The notes below the pieces were generated by a model. That model did not search any database and was not told where the DNA came from. It worked only from the letters and a program-made list of their open reading frames with translations. Of a stretch of DNA of 64,000 nucleotides, positions 1-13,163 are shown one piece after another. The position numbers were made by a program, and so were the translations under genes. The stretch comes from Plantago major (Eukaryota > Streptophyta > Magnoliopsida > Lamiales > Plantaginaceae), in assembly GCA_026545765.1 (NCBI GenBank), contig CM048841.1, forward strand, positions 100,893,352-100,957,351, read 5' to 3'. The first letter of the stretch is position 1; the number at the start of each line of letters is the position of its first letter.

Positions 1-457
1 TTGGTGGCATAGACACTATTCTTCTTCAAATAAGAAGGGATTCTATGTAGGCCTTGGGGGTGGGGAGACCAGTGAAGAGAACCTCATGCTTAATAACCTA
101 GATTTAACTCAGAATTTGGGTTTTAACCTTCTAATTTTGTAAGTTAGCTGATATGTTCATCACTGAAGAGGGGGAAGTGTGCAAAATAGTTGAGGGAATC
201 TAAAATGAAATCATAAAAGTTAATCAACAATGTAGATGAATCTAGTCATTTAATCGGCTTTATGAAAGCCAGTCTAATATGGGGCTAGGCCTAATGGCAG
301 GAAACCAAAGCAAGTACAATGATAAATCAACTGAATTAGTTTGAGGCTTGGCTTTGAGCTATCAGCTAGACCAGTGTTGTCTCTTCGAAATGAGATAGGG
401 TGGTATATGTTTTTTTGTTGTTTCTGCATTTTATATCTTCTACCCTTTGCCATGTAG
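1..457 (+). other. Probable intron of the CHR5-like gene
   Basis: No exon can be supported here. The stretch is T-rich and ends in the acceptor ccatgtag at 457, directly before the exon that begins AAT GAG CTT ([10 protein letters not shown]). The preceding exons, coding for the chromodomains and the Snf2 helicase, must lie to the left of the window. An open frame exists on the opposite strand, but it has no recognisable protein content. Confidence 0.55.
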
Positions 458-3400
458 AATGAGCTTTCAGCTATTTTGAGGTTTGGGGCAGAGGAGCTAT
501 TTAAGGAAGACAAAAACGACGAGGAAAGCAAGAAAAGACTTCTCAGTATGGATATTGATGAGATTCTTGAGAGGGCCGAGAAGGTTGAAAATAAGTTAAA
601 TGAAGGAGAGCAAGGAAATGAGTTGTTAAGTGGTTTCAAGGTTAGAACGATGTTAAGGGCTTCCGAGTTGCTGATTTTTTTTATCTTTACCTGGCTGGTT
701 GTCTAAACCAGTCTTCTTGTTTTTATCTTCTACAGGTAGCGAACTTCTGCAATGCTGAAGATGATGGGTCTTTTTGGAGCCGTATGATAAAGCCAGAAGC
801 TGTCATGCAAACTGATGTATGCTAACTTACCCTGGCTGATGCAAAACATTTATAACACTTGATCCAGACTCATGATTTTTTTCTGGTTCTAATTAATGCT
901 TCAGGATGCTTTAGCTCCCCGAGCAGCAAGAAATATAAAGAGTTACGCAGAGATCATACCACCTGAAACTGAAAGAAATAGTAAAAGGAAAAAGAAAGGA
1001 GTTGAGTCTCAGGATAAATTGTCAAAGCGTCGAAAGATGGATCTTGGTTTTTCTGCTCCTGTACTTGAGGGTGCTACTGCTCAAGCAAGAGGGTGGTCCT
1101 ATGGAAACTTGCCCAAGAGAGACGCAACGCGTTTTTCTCGTGCGGTAAGATCACCTTATTCTGTATAACGTTTGCAAGCTCAAGAAGATTGCAAGAGCTT
1201 AAGGGATATGACTTAATTTATGTTGTCTTTTTCTTCACCATCATGATGTCTTTGCTCCTCTTTTACTGATAGATTAAAATTATTTTTTTTTGCTTTTTTC
1301 CCTTTGGATGATAAAATTGAATTTTCTCTGGTATATTTCAAGCCTCAGTAACTGGTACTTGGGCAGAAACTATAGTAATATCCTGCAAAACGCATGAGTT
1401 ATTGAATTTGCCGACATTTTATCTCGTCTCCCCTGATTTTATCTTGTTGACTCCCCTGCCTAAGTTGGTCTTCACATACCCAGTGAATGTTCATTGGACT
1501 TGGTAAAGATACATGTTTCAATTGATTTCTGCTCCACATAGGAAGACTTTGCACTCTCCTACAAGTTAAACCAGAACTCAACTTTAAATCACTGTCCTGT
1601 GATATTCTGCTTTTGAAAGTATCAGTGAACAAAATGTTTTTCCATTTACATACTCAACTACATGCCAGTGAACTTTTGAAGAACATTTGGTACAAAATTA
1701 GGTCTGTAGAAGTTGCTTTAAGTGGTTTATCCAGTTATTTTTAACTTTTTTCTGACTGGCGAAGTTTTTAGATTAGTTTTCATAGTGCTAGACTGCTAGC
1801 AAACAAGCTTTTATGTTTCTGTTCGTGTGATTGGATTGACCATTTTCCGTGAAATATTAATCTTTTTTTTTGGGTCCATCGCTTAGTGTTTTAAATACCC
1901 TAGATTTAGTTTAATCAGTAGCTTAACATAATTTAATAGGTTCAGCTGTTGCGTGACAAACTGTTATTTATTTTTCAAGTCTTTTATATTCCCTAAATTT
2001 AGTGGGGTCAGTGGATAAATAGAAATCAATGGGTTCAGCTGTTACATGACAAACTATTACGTTTTCGTCACATATTTTTGTATATAGAGCTGCACTTCTC
2101 TCTGTGCACAAGGTTACTTGTCACTTGATTTCTTGGTTTCCCCATACACCAAGATGTACAAGTGCGTAATCTTGAATGCTTCTTTTGTTGCATAAAGTAA
2201 GCCAGTCTTTGGGTCACGGTAACTTCAGAATAAAGACCACATCACATTTTTTGCTATATACTGCCTATAAACAGAGCAAAGTGAAGGTAATTTTTTATTT
2301 GGTTCTTAACTTTTGCAAGGATATACTTGGTCAGGTGTTAAGATTAAAAAAAAAAACAGATATGGAAATATTTTTCAGAATACAAGCAAACATATTCTTT
2401 CAAACACATGAATTCATTTGCAAATTGTTTCTTTTAATCTGCACCAAGGTACCATGATACTTTAGGATGGATATAGAGCATTGGAAATCTTATGCTCAAA
2501 GCAAACTGTATAGTGTTACTTGTATTTATCCTGCTTGTTTCATTTTTCTATTTTCGATCTCTTTTTCTGTGCATAAATATTTGGACTTCTATCTTACTGG
2601 TTTGAATTTCAATTAGGTTAAGAAGTTTGGGATTGATAGCCAGATAAGCTTGATAGCTGCTGAAGTTGGTGGGACTGTTGAAGCTGCTCCCACTGAAGCA
2701 CAAATCGAGCTTTATGATATCCTGATTGATGGCTGCAAAGAAGCAGTTGAAGGGCAGGTTATTGACCCAAAGGTTTGTGGCTAAATTAGTTATATGCTGG
2801 GTAATTAGAGTTGACAAAATTTTTGCAGATGTGGTATCTGAATTCTGAAATTTGCATTCCATTTATCAGGGACCACTTTTGGATTTTTTTGGTGTTCCCG
2901 TGAAGGCAGATGAAGTGTTGAACCGTGTTGAGGAAATCCAATACCTTGCCAAGCGGATTAACCGGTATGAAGACCCTGTCGCCCAATTTAGAGCGCTTGC
3001 CTTCCTTAAACCTGCCACATGGTCAAAAGGGTGTGGCTGGAACCAGAGTAAGTTTATTTAGAATTTTGGATTTATGTATTCCATCATTTTCTTAGCTGTT
3101 ATATTACGATAGTGGGGGAAGGGCCGGTGTGATTTATTTTTATTATTTTGGTGGGAGGATCTGTTGCTCCTTTATTTGGTGTTAGTAGCTGTATGTTTCT
3201 TGACCTTTTCCTCTTGGTCCCATCAGAGGATGATGCAAGGTTGCTGCTTGGGATATACTATCATGGATTTGGCAATTGGGAAAAGATAAGATTAGATGAT
3301 AACCTTGGTCTCACTAAAAAGATTGCACCAGTGGAGCTGCAGCATCATGAAACTTTCTTACCCCGTGCTCCCCAACTGAAAGAACGAGCTTCACAGCTTC

Positions 3401-4895
3401 TCGAAATGGTATGCTGAAGTATATTTTTATAGGATATTTCCTCTGGACCCCACCACATTGAATTTAAGACCATTATGTTCTCCATTGATTTAACAATGTC
3501 AATCTGTTAGCCCGTTGATGGGCCCACATATTTAAAATTTATTATTTTTCTCGATTCTTGAATTTCAATTAGTACATATTATCATGGGGGCTGACTGCAC
3601 TCTGCTGCATTGGATTAGTTTATTGTTTAACCTGCACTGATAACTAGCAGCCATTCTTGTTCTACTGTACATATGGTTATTGCAGTAATAATGCCTTCGT
3701 TATCTGTTCTCAGGAAGTTGCAGCTCTTGGGGGGAAGAATACTGATGTAAAAGTTGGCCGTAAGAATGCGAAGCGTCAGAAGGAAACCCAATTGCTGTTG
3801 AGGGGAAAAGGCAGACAAGGAAAAGCTGGGTTTCCAGGTGTTCAAATGAATAGAACGAGAGCTTCAAGATCACTTAAGACTGAACCTTCAGTTAAAGAGG
3901 AAGGTGAGATGTCTGACAATGAAGAAGTCTACGAGCAATTTAAGGAAGTAAAGTGGATGGAATGGTGTGAAGAAATTATGAAAAGTGAAGAAAAGACACT
4001 GAAACGCCTTCAGAAATTGCAGTCAATCAGTGCAGACCTACCCAAGGAAAAGGTATACTCAAAAGTAGCAAGTCTCATATCCCACGTTTAAAACACTGTT
4101 TGTTATATTTCTGCTTTCTAACCATGTCTTCATCATTTGATTGGATTCTGATCGGCTCTTGAATTCTGTAATCTCAGGTGCTCTCCAAAATAACAAATTA
4201 TTTGCAACTTATAGGTCGGAGGGTGGACCAAGTTGTCTTTGAATCCGAGCAAGAGCCCCATAAACAAGCAAGTATGTAATCTGCTTTACATTAGTCATCC
4301 TTCACATGCTAACTTGTAGGAGTAAATTTTATGTGAAAATAGAATCATCTTTTTTTTTTCAATTAAGAAAACGGATGTGCAGAATTTTCTGTATACTGCA
4401 GTGAAACTATTGTGTTAAATCAGTATTTTCACATTATATGGAAGATATTGAACGGTCTTCTATTTCCATTGAAATAAGCAAATGCATGTATGCACTGATT
4501 CTTTATTTTATTTGACAGGGATGATCACCCGGTTGTGGAAGTATGTATCGAAGTTCTTTTCAAATATGACGGGTGACAGCCTACAAAAGTTATATCTCAA
4601 ACTTAAGGAGGAGCAACAACAGGCAACTGGTGTGGGACCTTCCCACTTCAATGGGGATCTTGATGTTGGTAAATTTGAAGCTTGGAAACGAAGAAAGAGA
4701 GCTGAAGCTGATGCTTCTCATGTTCAGTATCCACAGCTAAGACCTCCGAGCAATGGTACACGAGTGCCCGACCTGAATTCCGGGATTCTTGGACCGCCAC
4801 CTTCTGACGGCAGACAATTTAATAATGGGATGCCTTATAGGACACAGCAAGCCGGGATTTCTAGAAAACCGGGTTTCTCATCTGGTATCAGGTAG
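458..4895 (+). CDS. CHR5: CHD1/CHR5-type chromatin-remodelling ATPase, C-terminal part (9 exons)
   Basis: Seen: nine exons with GT-AG borders at 458-640, 736-816, 905-1144, 2617-2772, 2870-3047, 3227-3408, 3714-4052, 4178-4271 and 4519-4895. The phases agree, and they give 609 codons and a TAG stop. The first exon reads [18 protein letters not shown] and then the acidic [15 protein letters not shown] stretch that follows the helicase core in plant CHD1 proteins. Exons 5-6 carry the SANT/SLIDE-like region ([20 protein letters not shown]). Exons 7-9 carry the CHD1 helical C-terminal domain (DUF4208; [26 protein letters not shown]), then a low-complexity tail. Known of the family: CHD1 slides and spaces nucleosomes in the nucleus, and Arabidopsis CHR5 affects seed-maturation and NLR gene expression. 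The chromodomains and ATPase lobes are outside the window, so the start is missing. Intron 3 (1,145-2,616) is long, and I see no gene in it. The reading frame shows no damage. Confidence 0.93.
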
Positions 4896-6005
4896 CTCCA
4901 AGTGACATAATTGATCAATGGGCTGTTTGTACAGCATAGCCAGCAGGGCCTTCGGGATTATTTGGATGCATCAATGATCTTACTGGCTGGATCTTCCAGG
5001 CTCCAGCCAATGACAAATCAAATTTTGATTAATTTACTACAAAATATTGATCCGGAGCTTTCTTATACTGCCGGATGCATCGGTTCCACTAGGTGAATGC
5101 AGAAGAATTCTGCGAAGACCACCTGAATTCTAGAGGATGACTGGAACGCTAATGATATACTTTGATATATCCTCCATCAATCTTGTTTGATTTCTTTATA
5201 TATCAATCGGTCCTTTTTATTTTTCTTACATATATAGTGGAAGAGATGAGTGATCATTTATGATACACCATGCCAGAAGAAAATTTTGTACTTGTGACAG
5301 CTTCTTTTAAAGTGTAAATGGCAAAATTTTACTTATTTTTACTTGGGATCTTGGTAAATATACGTACTGTTCTACTAGCATTACTTCTCACATTCTCGAG
5401 TTTGTGTTTCGTATCAAGTTATGAGAGTTATATGTTGTCATGTAACGGTCCCTTCCGTTGCGTATCTATATGCTCCTGTGTGTATCTATTAGTCAACTGA
5501 GATGCATCATAACTGAAGGTACTGCATACATACTGGCTGCATGTACACTAATCTCTTTAGTGAAGATTGTCTTTTGTAATGTGAAGTGGGGTTTTGTTGC
5601 TGGACTTCATTCTGCCGAATTCAGTTTTACGTCTGTTTAACATGCTTATCAACATTCAGCAGACTAACTCCGGGTGCGACAACTTGTACTTTATGAAGGC
5701 GTTTTCGTTAGTATGTACTGTACATTTTATCTTAAGATGAATACTTTCTTGTGCGAAGTGGATTCTGTAACACAGATCTTCAAGCCTCAAGGCATCCACT
5801 AAAGCACCATACTATAAGATTTGCACATGTATAAATACATCCTGGTAACTTAAGTTATAATCTTGTCATTTTGGTTGGATGTTAATGGAGTAGCTGGCAT
5901 TGTTCATTTCACATTATTACTCAATCTTGATAATTTCTTGATTTAGTCATGCGAGAGATCCTTACATATTGGAGATTCCTGAAAGTACTCCATAACAGAT
6001 AAACA
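4896..6005 (+). other. 3' flank of the CHR5-like gene
   Basis: AT-rich DNA that starts with the 3' UTR of the chromatin-remodeller gene; T-rich stretches lie near 5,160-5,330. Short open frames at 5,318-5,640 are hydrophobic by composition only and look like chance frames. No other gene is seen. Confidence 0.5.
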
Positions 6006-7680
6006 AGACAATTTACCCTAAAAATTTACGGGCTGGTCCAGCTGGGCCGGTTAACCCGTAATTTCATTAAAAAAACATAAAATTAGCCGTGTCCATCCAA
6101 ATATGTTGATATTTTACAGTAAATTGCATATGTTTATCATCAAATTGTCTATGTTAATCGTGAAATTGTCTATATTTAACATGTAATTATTAGTAACAAC
6201 ATATTTATCCAACCAAGACAAAATATTTAAAAAAAATATAAATGAACTTCAATTTCATCGTGAACCAATAAATTTCAATACACAACAAAAAAAAAAAAAA
6301 AAAAAAAAATCAGAATTTTACAACCTATAACATACATCGTCGTTTCAAAAACATTTAATACATCCTCAAAATAGTTTTCTTCACTTGTGATTTGTTCGTC
6401 GACTCCTTTTACAACGTCTTAGTTTTTGTGATCACTCAATTTCTTTGTACGACCACTCTTTTTACGAAAATCTAATACATACAACAAAAACATCAAAAAA
6501 CATAAACAATTTATACATAAACATAGACCATTTATATAAAAAAACTAAACCATTCAAACTAAAACAACAACACATAATATTATAGACAATTTATACTATA
6601 AAATATGTCATTTATACGAAAAACTAGACAATATATAACACATCTATATTTTCACAATAAACCAAGAACGAAGAACAACATAGACAATTTCTACTAAAAC
6701 ATAGGACATTTATACAAAAAAAACTAGATATTTTTTACTAAAACATAGACAATTACTAAACTAGTAACGCATAAAAACATAGACGATTTATGCTAAAACA
6801 TAGACCATTTATACAAAAAACTAAACAATACAGAACACATGAATACTCATTCGAACATAATATCTTATCAATTCAAACTAAAACAGTAACACATAAAAAA
6901 CTAGACAATTTCTGTTGAAAGATAGAACATTTATACAAAAAACTAAAAAATACAGAAAACATGAACACTCATTTGAAACATGAAATCTATTTTATCTATC
7001 TATTCAAACTAAAGACGTAATATATAATAACATAGACAAGTACTGCTAAAATATATGTCATTTATATAGAAAATTAAAGCATATAGAACGCATACTCATT
7101 CGAAACATCATATATATACATTCAAACTAACAATGAACAAACATAGACAATTTCTACTAAAATATAGACCATTTATATAAAAAAACTAGATGAAATTGGG
7201 AAAAACATAAGTGACCTGAAAATCGAGGAAACAACAAGGTAATGACTTATGTGTGTTGAGTAGTCGTAGATCCGCCGGAGAAGACAACCGGAAAGCTTCG
7301 AAGTCCAGTCAACATTTTTTAAGTCGACAAAATTGAAAAACGAAACTTGATAGAAAGGTAGATCGGCTCATGAGCTACTCAAATATGCAAGCGGATTTAG
7401 GATTGGTGGTCGGATGACGGAGTTACGGCGGATTTAGTGGTGGTTGGGGTGGTGGTTTTAGAGTGAGAGATTGGAAGATAACGAGATAAAGATGAAGAAG
7501 TAAATGAAAGAAATTGAAAGAAAACCTTAAAAATTACTAACTTTTATACTAAAACCGTTTTCAGATCCGGATTCGGATTCAATTATTAAAAAATCAACCC
7601 GTAATCCAGATCCGCGAAAGTATTAAAATGGACAAATATAAAATATAGACAATTTTTATTTGAAACTAGATGAACTTTTT
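6005..7680. repeat. AT-rich degenerate tandem repeat, probably inside an unclassified transposon
   Basis: From about 6,500 to 7,190 a loose unit of roughly 90-140 bp recurs. Each copy carries variants of catagacaatttctac followed by atagaccatttatac. Copies start near 6,523, 6,683, 6,774, 6,891, 7,027 and 7,141. A poly(A) run of about 25 lies near 6,283-6,309. The right part (7,220-7,560) is GC-richer and reads on the - strand like a pyrimidine-rich leader followed by a CCACCA-rich segment. The words ggttaacccgtaa near 6,050 and tcaacccgtaatcc near 7,593 look related and could mark ends, but no clean terminal repeat or target duplication was found. Confidence 0.4.
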
Positions 7681-7852
7681 CAACTTTTACAAATGGACAG
7701 GGCTTTTATAAGAATTTGTTAATTTGAGTCCTTTCATGTAAAGCACGAGCTTTTGAAAACGTTCACTTGCAAGAATCTTCTTTATTTTCATCTTTTCATG
7801 CAAGCATAACTTCGAACTCCCAAAACATCCAAATACTGCACACACTCGATTA

Positions 7853-8076
7853 TAACATGGACGATCTCTCGTTGCTTTTACCTTTCTTAGCTCGTGTTGA
7901 CGACTTCTTGAACAGGCCACTTTTCTTCTTGTGAGGGCCAATAGCCAATGTATGAGCAGGCGTTTTGACTTGATCGTGGTTATCACCATTTGCAACCTCA
8001 TCCACTACTTGAGTCGAGACATGAGACAATATGACTACATCACAAATGTTTGCATTGGTCATCATGATAAATCTGC
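7853..8076 (-). CDS. Possible last exon of an unknown gene, copy 1
   Basis: On the - strand, after an acceptor-like ttatcattgcag near 8,076, an open frame reads IMMTNANICDVVILSHVSTQ and ends with a lysine/serine-rich tail (GPHKKKSGLFKKSSTRAKKG) and TAA near 7,853. The same block is kept at about 42,087-42,320, where small indels change the frame. Upstream on the same strand (8,086-8,930) the sequence is also duplicated and holds further short open stretches, but I cannot build a gene model. The family is not recognised. It marks the left end of the duplicated cluster unit, since similarity to 42,085 onward starts at about 7,848. Confidence 0.3.
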
Positions 8077-9168
8077 AATGATAAATTCCAACCAATGAAG
8101 AGAGATTATTAATACAGGATCAGTCCATGAAGCGAAAAAATTGAAATCATGGAGACTGAAGTTAGAATTAGAGCATGTCATCTAAAATTTACAGAATTAT
8201 TTGAAAATGAACTATATCCACACACAGTAGTTTGGGATAATTCAACTACATCATCCATCAAGAAGGAGAAGACAAGCAAAAGGCAATACTTGTAGCCCCC
8301 CTTGACATAATCCCGGATTCGTTCGTAGTTTTCCTTATTTCGAAGATTAAAGTAAACGCAATAATGTACATAGCTTCATCTTCAGGCCGCTTCTGCACTT
8401 CGCAATAATCGAGAAATCCACTTCAGATATTTGAAGTTCAAGTTTTTAAATAAGATGAAACTCTGTCATTGTGTGCTGCGACTTGCAATTTATAAGTCGG
8501 ACAAACTATTCTTCAAATTGAATTTTGAAGAGACTTTTTAAAATGAGTACTCTAATCTTCTATGCAACAGTCCGAATCTCAATCTTTTTTCATCACTTAG
8601 AATCCAGATAATTGGGATTCCTCCAAATTATACACCAATGTCTTAAAAATTCATCAACTAACTTATAAGCTGAATAAACTTAGTTAACCACATAATCATA
8701 AAAACAAAAGAATGTTATGTGAAATAACACAGGAGATCCTATAAACAATCATACAACATGTTCAACAATATATAAATGTTCCAGAATCAATTTTCATTTT
8801 ACTTTTCATACAACATGTTGACATTATTTATGCAATCCCAGACCAGGACTGCAAGAACTTATTGACGAACTGACACCGGATTTCCAATCGAATGAGATAG
8901 GTTCTGCAGACGACTAAGATGATGAATGCAGATGAAGGAGATGGTGTTTGAGGTTGCTAACAAATATGTGGCCCTTCTAATCGAGATATTGGCCAGTTAA
9001 CTCACTGGGTGGGAGGTCCGCCACATGTCATTGTCTTGGCAAGTGGTGAACATAATTATTATCAACTGAAATGAAATGGATGAGTGATCAATAGTGACCT
9101 CCAAACTAATTGTTAAAAAATGTAAATAACTATTCAACACCTTGATTTCATTTCCTATTATACTAGTA
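8077..9168. other. Duplicated intergenic block, then unique DNA
   Basis: From 8,077 to about 8,938 the sequence matches 42,310-43,150 with small indels. After 8,938 the match stops, because the second copy carries a deletion that joins straight into the NLR coding region. No gene is seen between 8,940 and 9,168. Confidence 0.6.
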
Positions 9169-9428
9169 CTTCTTCCGTCCTGGTCAAAGGTTTTCACTTT
9201 AAATTTTTTCGGTTAACCATCTCCAATTTTGATTCCGAATTAATCTTAAACTGCAAGTGTAAAATGTTCCATTAAATTAGATAATGAAAATTTAATTGCT
9301 AAAGTTTCATTATATAATTTAATTGAAGATTTTTTACATTTCCGGTGTAAGAGTAATTCGTAGTCAAAGTTGTAGACGGTTGATCGAAAAAAAATTAAAG
9401 TGGGAACCTTTGACCGGGACGGAGGGAG
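9169..9428. mobile_element. Stowaway-like MITE 1
   Basis: The left end reads cttcttccgtcctggtcaaa and the right end, inverted, reads ctccctccgtcccggtcaaa. These are the classic Stowaway (Tc1/mariner-type) terminal inverted repeats, and the inverted similarity runs well inward. A TA lies just left of the element; the right side has TG. At 260 bp with no coding frame it is a non-autonomous element that depends on a mariner-type transposase elsewhere. Confidence 0.85.
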
Positions 9429-9634
9429 TGGTATATATAATGTACAAGCAATATCAATGAAGATTATATGATATACTGTGATATTTTACTCCCACCATTT
9501 AATTAACATATGGAATTTAAGCTAGCTAGGTGTAATTTAGTAGTAAAAAATAATTAATTGGGCAATTACAAATTAGTGTTTTCTCTAAATCTTTTCTATT
9601 ACTAATTAGTGATACATAATATCTTTACTACTTA

Positions 9635-9952
9635 CTCCGCACCATAACAATCTTTCCATCTTGCCATTTTAGTCTACCCACAAGAAGATTCTCATTTCCA
9701 TTTTCTGTAATACCCCACTCAACTAATACCCACATAAAACACTCATATTTACAACTTTAACAGCTAACTATCTCTACTTTATTCATTCTTTATTTTTTCT
9801 TCATTTAAATAATACCCAATTTTCCACTTTAACAATCCACTATCACTTTTTATTTATTCTTTATTATTTTTCTATTCAAGTCAATCACTTTCCTTATTTT
9901 GTTGACCAATAAAGCAAACGAGAAACTATTCCCCTTCCCGGGACGGAGGAAG
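9635..9952. mobile_element. Stowaway-like MITE 2
   Basis: The left end is ctccgcaccataacaatc and the right end is cccgggacggagg followed by ag. TA is present on both sides (9,633-9,634 and 9,953-9,954), as expected for mariner-type target duplication. The inside is T-rich and non-coding. The ends are more worn than in the neighbour at 9,169, so it may be older. Confidence 0.7.
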
Positions 9953-10021
9953 TACAATTTAGTATCTATAAATCAAATTCAAAAAATGTCCTCTAACTAA
10001 ATACTAAATATAGTATATTTA

Positions 10022-11322
10022 CACTACAAGAATTACAAAAAATAAAGACGGAAAATAACGACGGAATCTATCCGTCGCTATTTAGTGACCAATCGGTCAC
10101 ATTTAACGACGAATAGATTGTTCCGACCAATCGGTTTAAATTTAACGACGGATAATCTATCCGTCGTTATTTAAGGACGGATAGATTTATCCGTCGTTAA
10201 ATTTAACGACGGATAACCTATCTGTCGTTACATAACGACGGATAGATTATCCGTCGTTAATTTTTGTTGACTTTTTGATTTAAAAAAAAACAAAAATAGT
10301 AGTTTAACGACGGATAATCTATCCGTCGTTAAAAATTTAATTAAATTTAAAAAAAATAAAGCTAACGACTGATAATCTATCCGTCGTTACCTAACGACGG
10401 ATAGATTTATCCGTCGTTAGAACCCTAATATAGCAGCAGTTCCGCCTTCATTCCACCACTATTCTCCCCCCCCATCTTCTTCACCACCCAACTCCACCAC
10501 TCTTCTTCCTCCACCACCATTCCGGCTCCACCACCACACTCCGCTGCCTTCCACCACCACCGCACCACCACACTTCCATTCCTTCCACCATTCCGGCTCC
10601 ACCACCACCACCACTACCACCCCCATTCCGGCTCCACCACCACACTCCACTGCCTTCCACCACCACCACTTCCCCACCACACCACCACCGCGCGCACCAC
10701 TGCGCGCACCACTGCCTCCACCAGATCGGCCCAGATCCACCACCACCATCAAGATCCGATCAAGATCTTCCCAAGATCGGTTAACATCCGTTAGATCCGG
10801 TTTAGTCTAATTATTCAAATTGTATAATTTTGAATATTGTATTGTATTGTATTGTATTGTATTGTATATATCCGTATTATTAATTTAGTCCCGATCCAAT
10901 TTATTGTATAATTGTCGGTTTATCCGTATTGTATGAAATTGTCGATTTATTGTATTCGGTTTATCCGTATTGAATGAAATTGTCGGTTTATCCGTATTGA
11001 ATATCCGTATAAAATTGTCGGTTTATCCGTATTATAATTAAGAACAAAAACAAAAAACCACCAGAAATTTGGATTAAAAAAAAGAAAATTGGCTTTTTAG
11101 CGACGGATAATATCCGTCGTTAAATAGTCAACAGCCTATCCGTCGTTATATCTGTCGTTATTTAACGACGGATAGGCTATCCGTCGTTAAGTCATTTGTG
11201 ACCAACAAAATAAGGACGAAGATTCTATCCGTTGTTAAATCCATCGTAAAATGATTTAACGACGGATAGGCAGAATTTAACGACATATCTATCCGTCGTT
11301 AAATGCCTGGATTTTTGTAGTG
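10022..11322. mobile_element. Non-autonomous CACTA (En/Spm) transposon
   Basis: The element begins CACTACAAGAA and ends TTTTTGTAGTG, giving the CACTA terminal inverted repeat. It is flanked by an exact 3 bp target duplication, TTA, at 10,019-10,021 and 11,323-11,325. Both subterminal regions are packed with the palindromic word taacgacggata / tatccgtcgtta in both orientations, the kind of array that binds CACTA transposase. There is no transposase frame. The middle holds a CCACCA-rich block (10,450-10,750), a pentamer run of attgt (about 10,835-10,866) and a tccgtattgaatg-type short repeat. At 1,301 bp it is complete as a non-autonomous element. Transposition would need a transposase from elsewhere. 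Confidence 0.93.
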
Positions 11323-11325
11323 TTA

Positions 11326-13163
11326 ATAATCAAAATTAATCTTCAATCATCTAATTATCTATTAGAATCTATTTAGAATTGGTTTCGTAAGATTAGCCAC
11401 GTACAATCAAAATAAACGATCACCCTCATTTACCAGCATTTAATTGCAAGCATTATTTAGCATTATATTATAAGCATCATCCAATACGAAACAAGCATTG
11501 TTGTAGTACTGCAAGTATCATCAGCATTACATTACAAGCATCATATAATACAAACATCCAATTCGACTGTAAGCATAAGTTAGCATTAAATTACAAGTAT
11601 CATATAATACAAGCCTACAAAACAAAACAAACATCATATTAGTTAGATATGCACCATTGATACATCATTCTTCAATAGTAGTTACAACAAGCATCATATT
11701 AAGAAAGAATACAATGTGAATGAAGAAAAACAAAAATAATTCAATACAACCCACTAATTGAACACATGCCAATATAATTAGTTAACGAGGTAAGATCTCA
11801 ATAAGAAAACATAAACAGAAAAAAACTATGATAGTGGAGGATGTAGGCTACATTACTACTTTTCAAATTTTTTCCAAATTTCCACTTTTTTGACCATTGA
11901 CTAATAAAAAGGCGTTACATTGAACGCCAACTTCTTTTTTTCAAATGGAAAAGAAGCTTCCTAGTAACTTTTTGAAAAGAAGTAGCTTTTATATTTTATT
12001 CAAAATATCCCTACCCAAATTAACCTAAATTAGACTAAATAAAATAAAAGTAAAAACACCAATATTACCAACGAATTCTATACATCATGCACCCAACATT
12101 ATCGAGATTCATCTTGCAAGCACGCAATGTTATGACATCTAGTTTTAATTTAGGTCTTTGAAGCCATTGTTATAAGCATAATGATCCTTTACATATACAT
12201 TTTTTGCAACTAGCATAAGGATTAATGTATCCGCACCTCTTTAAAATGCATACATGTAATACACATCAATTACTGATTTTTTTCATTACTAAGTTAAAAT
12301 GCTCAACGATTATTTTTTTCAACTTCTGATAATTTTGATGATGTTATTAAAGTGGCGATGTAAAGTACATTGAATATATATTATAATTATTGGACAAAAT
12401 ATGATATATTATTTTTTAAAAAACTATAGACTAATAATATGATAAGAAAGGTTAAAGAAAAGAAAAATAAAAGTAATGCCCTTTTATGTCATTTTACAAA
12501 ATACTGAAATAATTTTAATTTAATTTGCTAAACACCTACATTTAAAACCATTAATTGAACCAAATTCTAACTACCAATTTTCCATTTTACCTAATCATTC
12601 AAATTAGTTTTTTTAAATAGAGCCGTAGTAAGCTAGAAGGTTGATATTGTGATGATGATCAATTAGCAATTGTTTGTTTGTTTTAAGTGAATTATGCAGC
12701 GTGTGAACAAGTTGATAACGGTATATTTTGAATTAGTGGTTTGATTTAGTTTCCTATAAATAAGGGATTGAGTTTATAAATAATGACATATTTAATTTCA
12801 AATTTACTAAAAATAATAAAATTACTAATTTGTAGGAAATTCATCATCAATTTAGAAAGTAGTTTTTTAGTGTAATAAGTTTTTGAAAATTATGTTAATT
12901 TATAATTATTCCATAATTAATTTAGTAGAAACGCTACAGAATGAACGTAGTATTAAGTAGGCTAGGCTAGACTAGGCAGCAGATATTCAAGATTGGTAAT
13001 TAATTTGAAAGAAGATTAGATTTGTTTTAAAATATGTATTGCAGTTTCAATATAATTAAATGGAAACTTCAAATTACAATAACTGATAAATCAAACCTTC
13101 TGGAGACACTGTGCAGATATATATGCCTTCAAATGCCCAAGCTCTTGGAGATAAGATTTGTTT
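11326..13163. other. AT-rich intergenic DNA downstream of NLR-a1
   Basis: No gene seen. 11,420-11,720 holds a loose repeat of words such as acaagcatcatataatac. 11,880-11,995 contains a short inverted pattern around gaccattgactaataaaaag that recurs in part at 53,770-53,800, so it is probably a small old transposon scrap. The last 200 bases are the likely 3' UTR of the NLR gene on the - strand. Confidence 0.5.

Noticed and set aside
2176-2457. Open frame in the long CHR5 intron
   Set aside because: AT-rich intron sequence. The flanking exons join in phase without it, and it has no family resemblance.
5318-5640. Short hydrophobic frames behind the CHR5-like gene
   Set aside because: They lie in 3' UTR/flank DNA, are T-rich by composition and have no supporting features.
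6283-6309. Poly(A) run as a LINE or SINE tail
   Set aside because: No reverse-transcriptase or tRNA-like head lies upstream and no target duplication was found.
10459-10752. Glycine/tryptophan-rich open frames on the - strand in the CACTA element
   Set aside because: They are read from a CCACCA-type repeat. Composition explains the openness, and there is no start context or domain.
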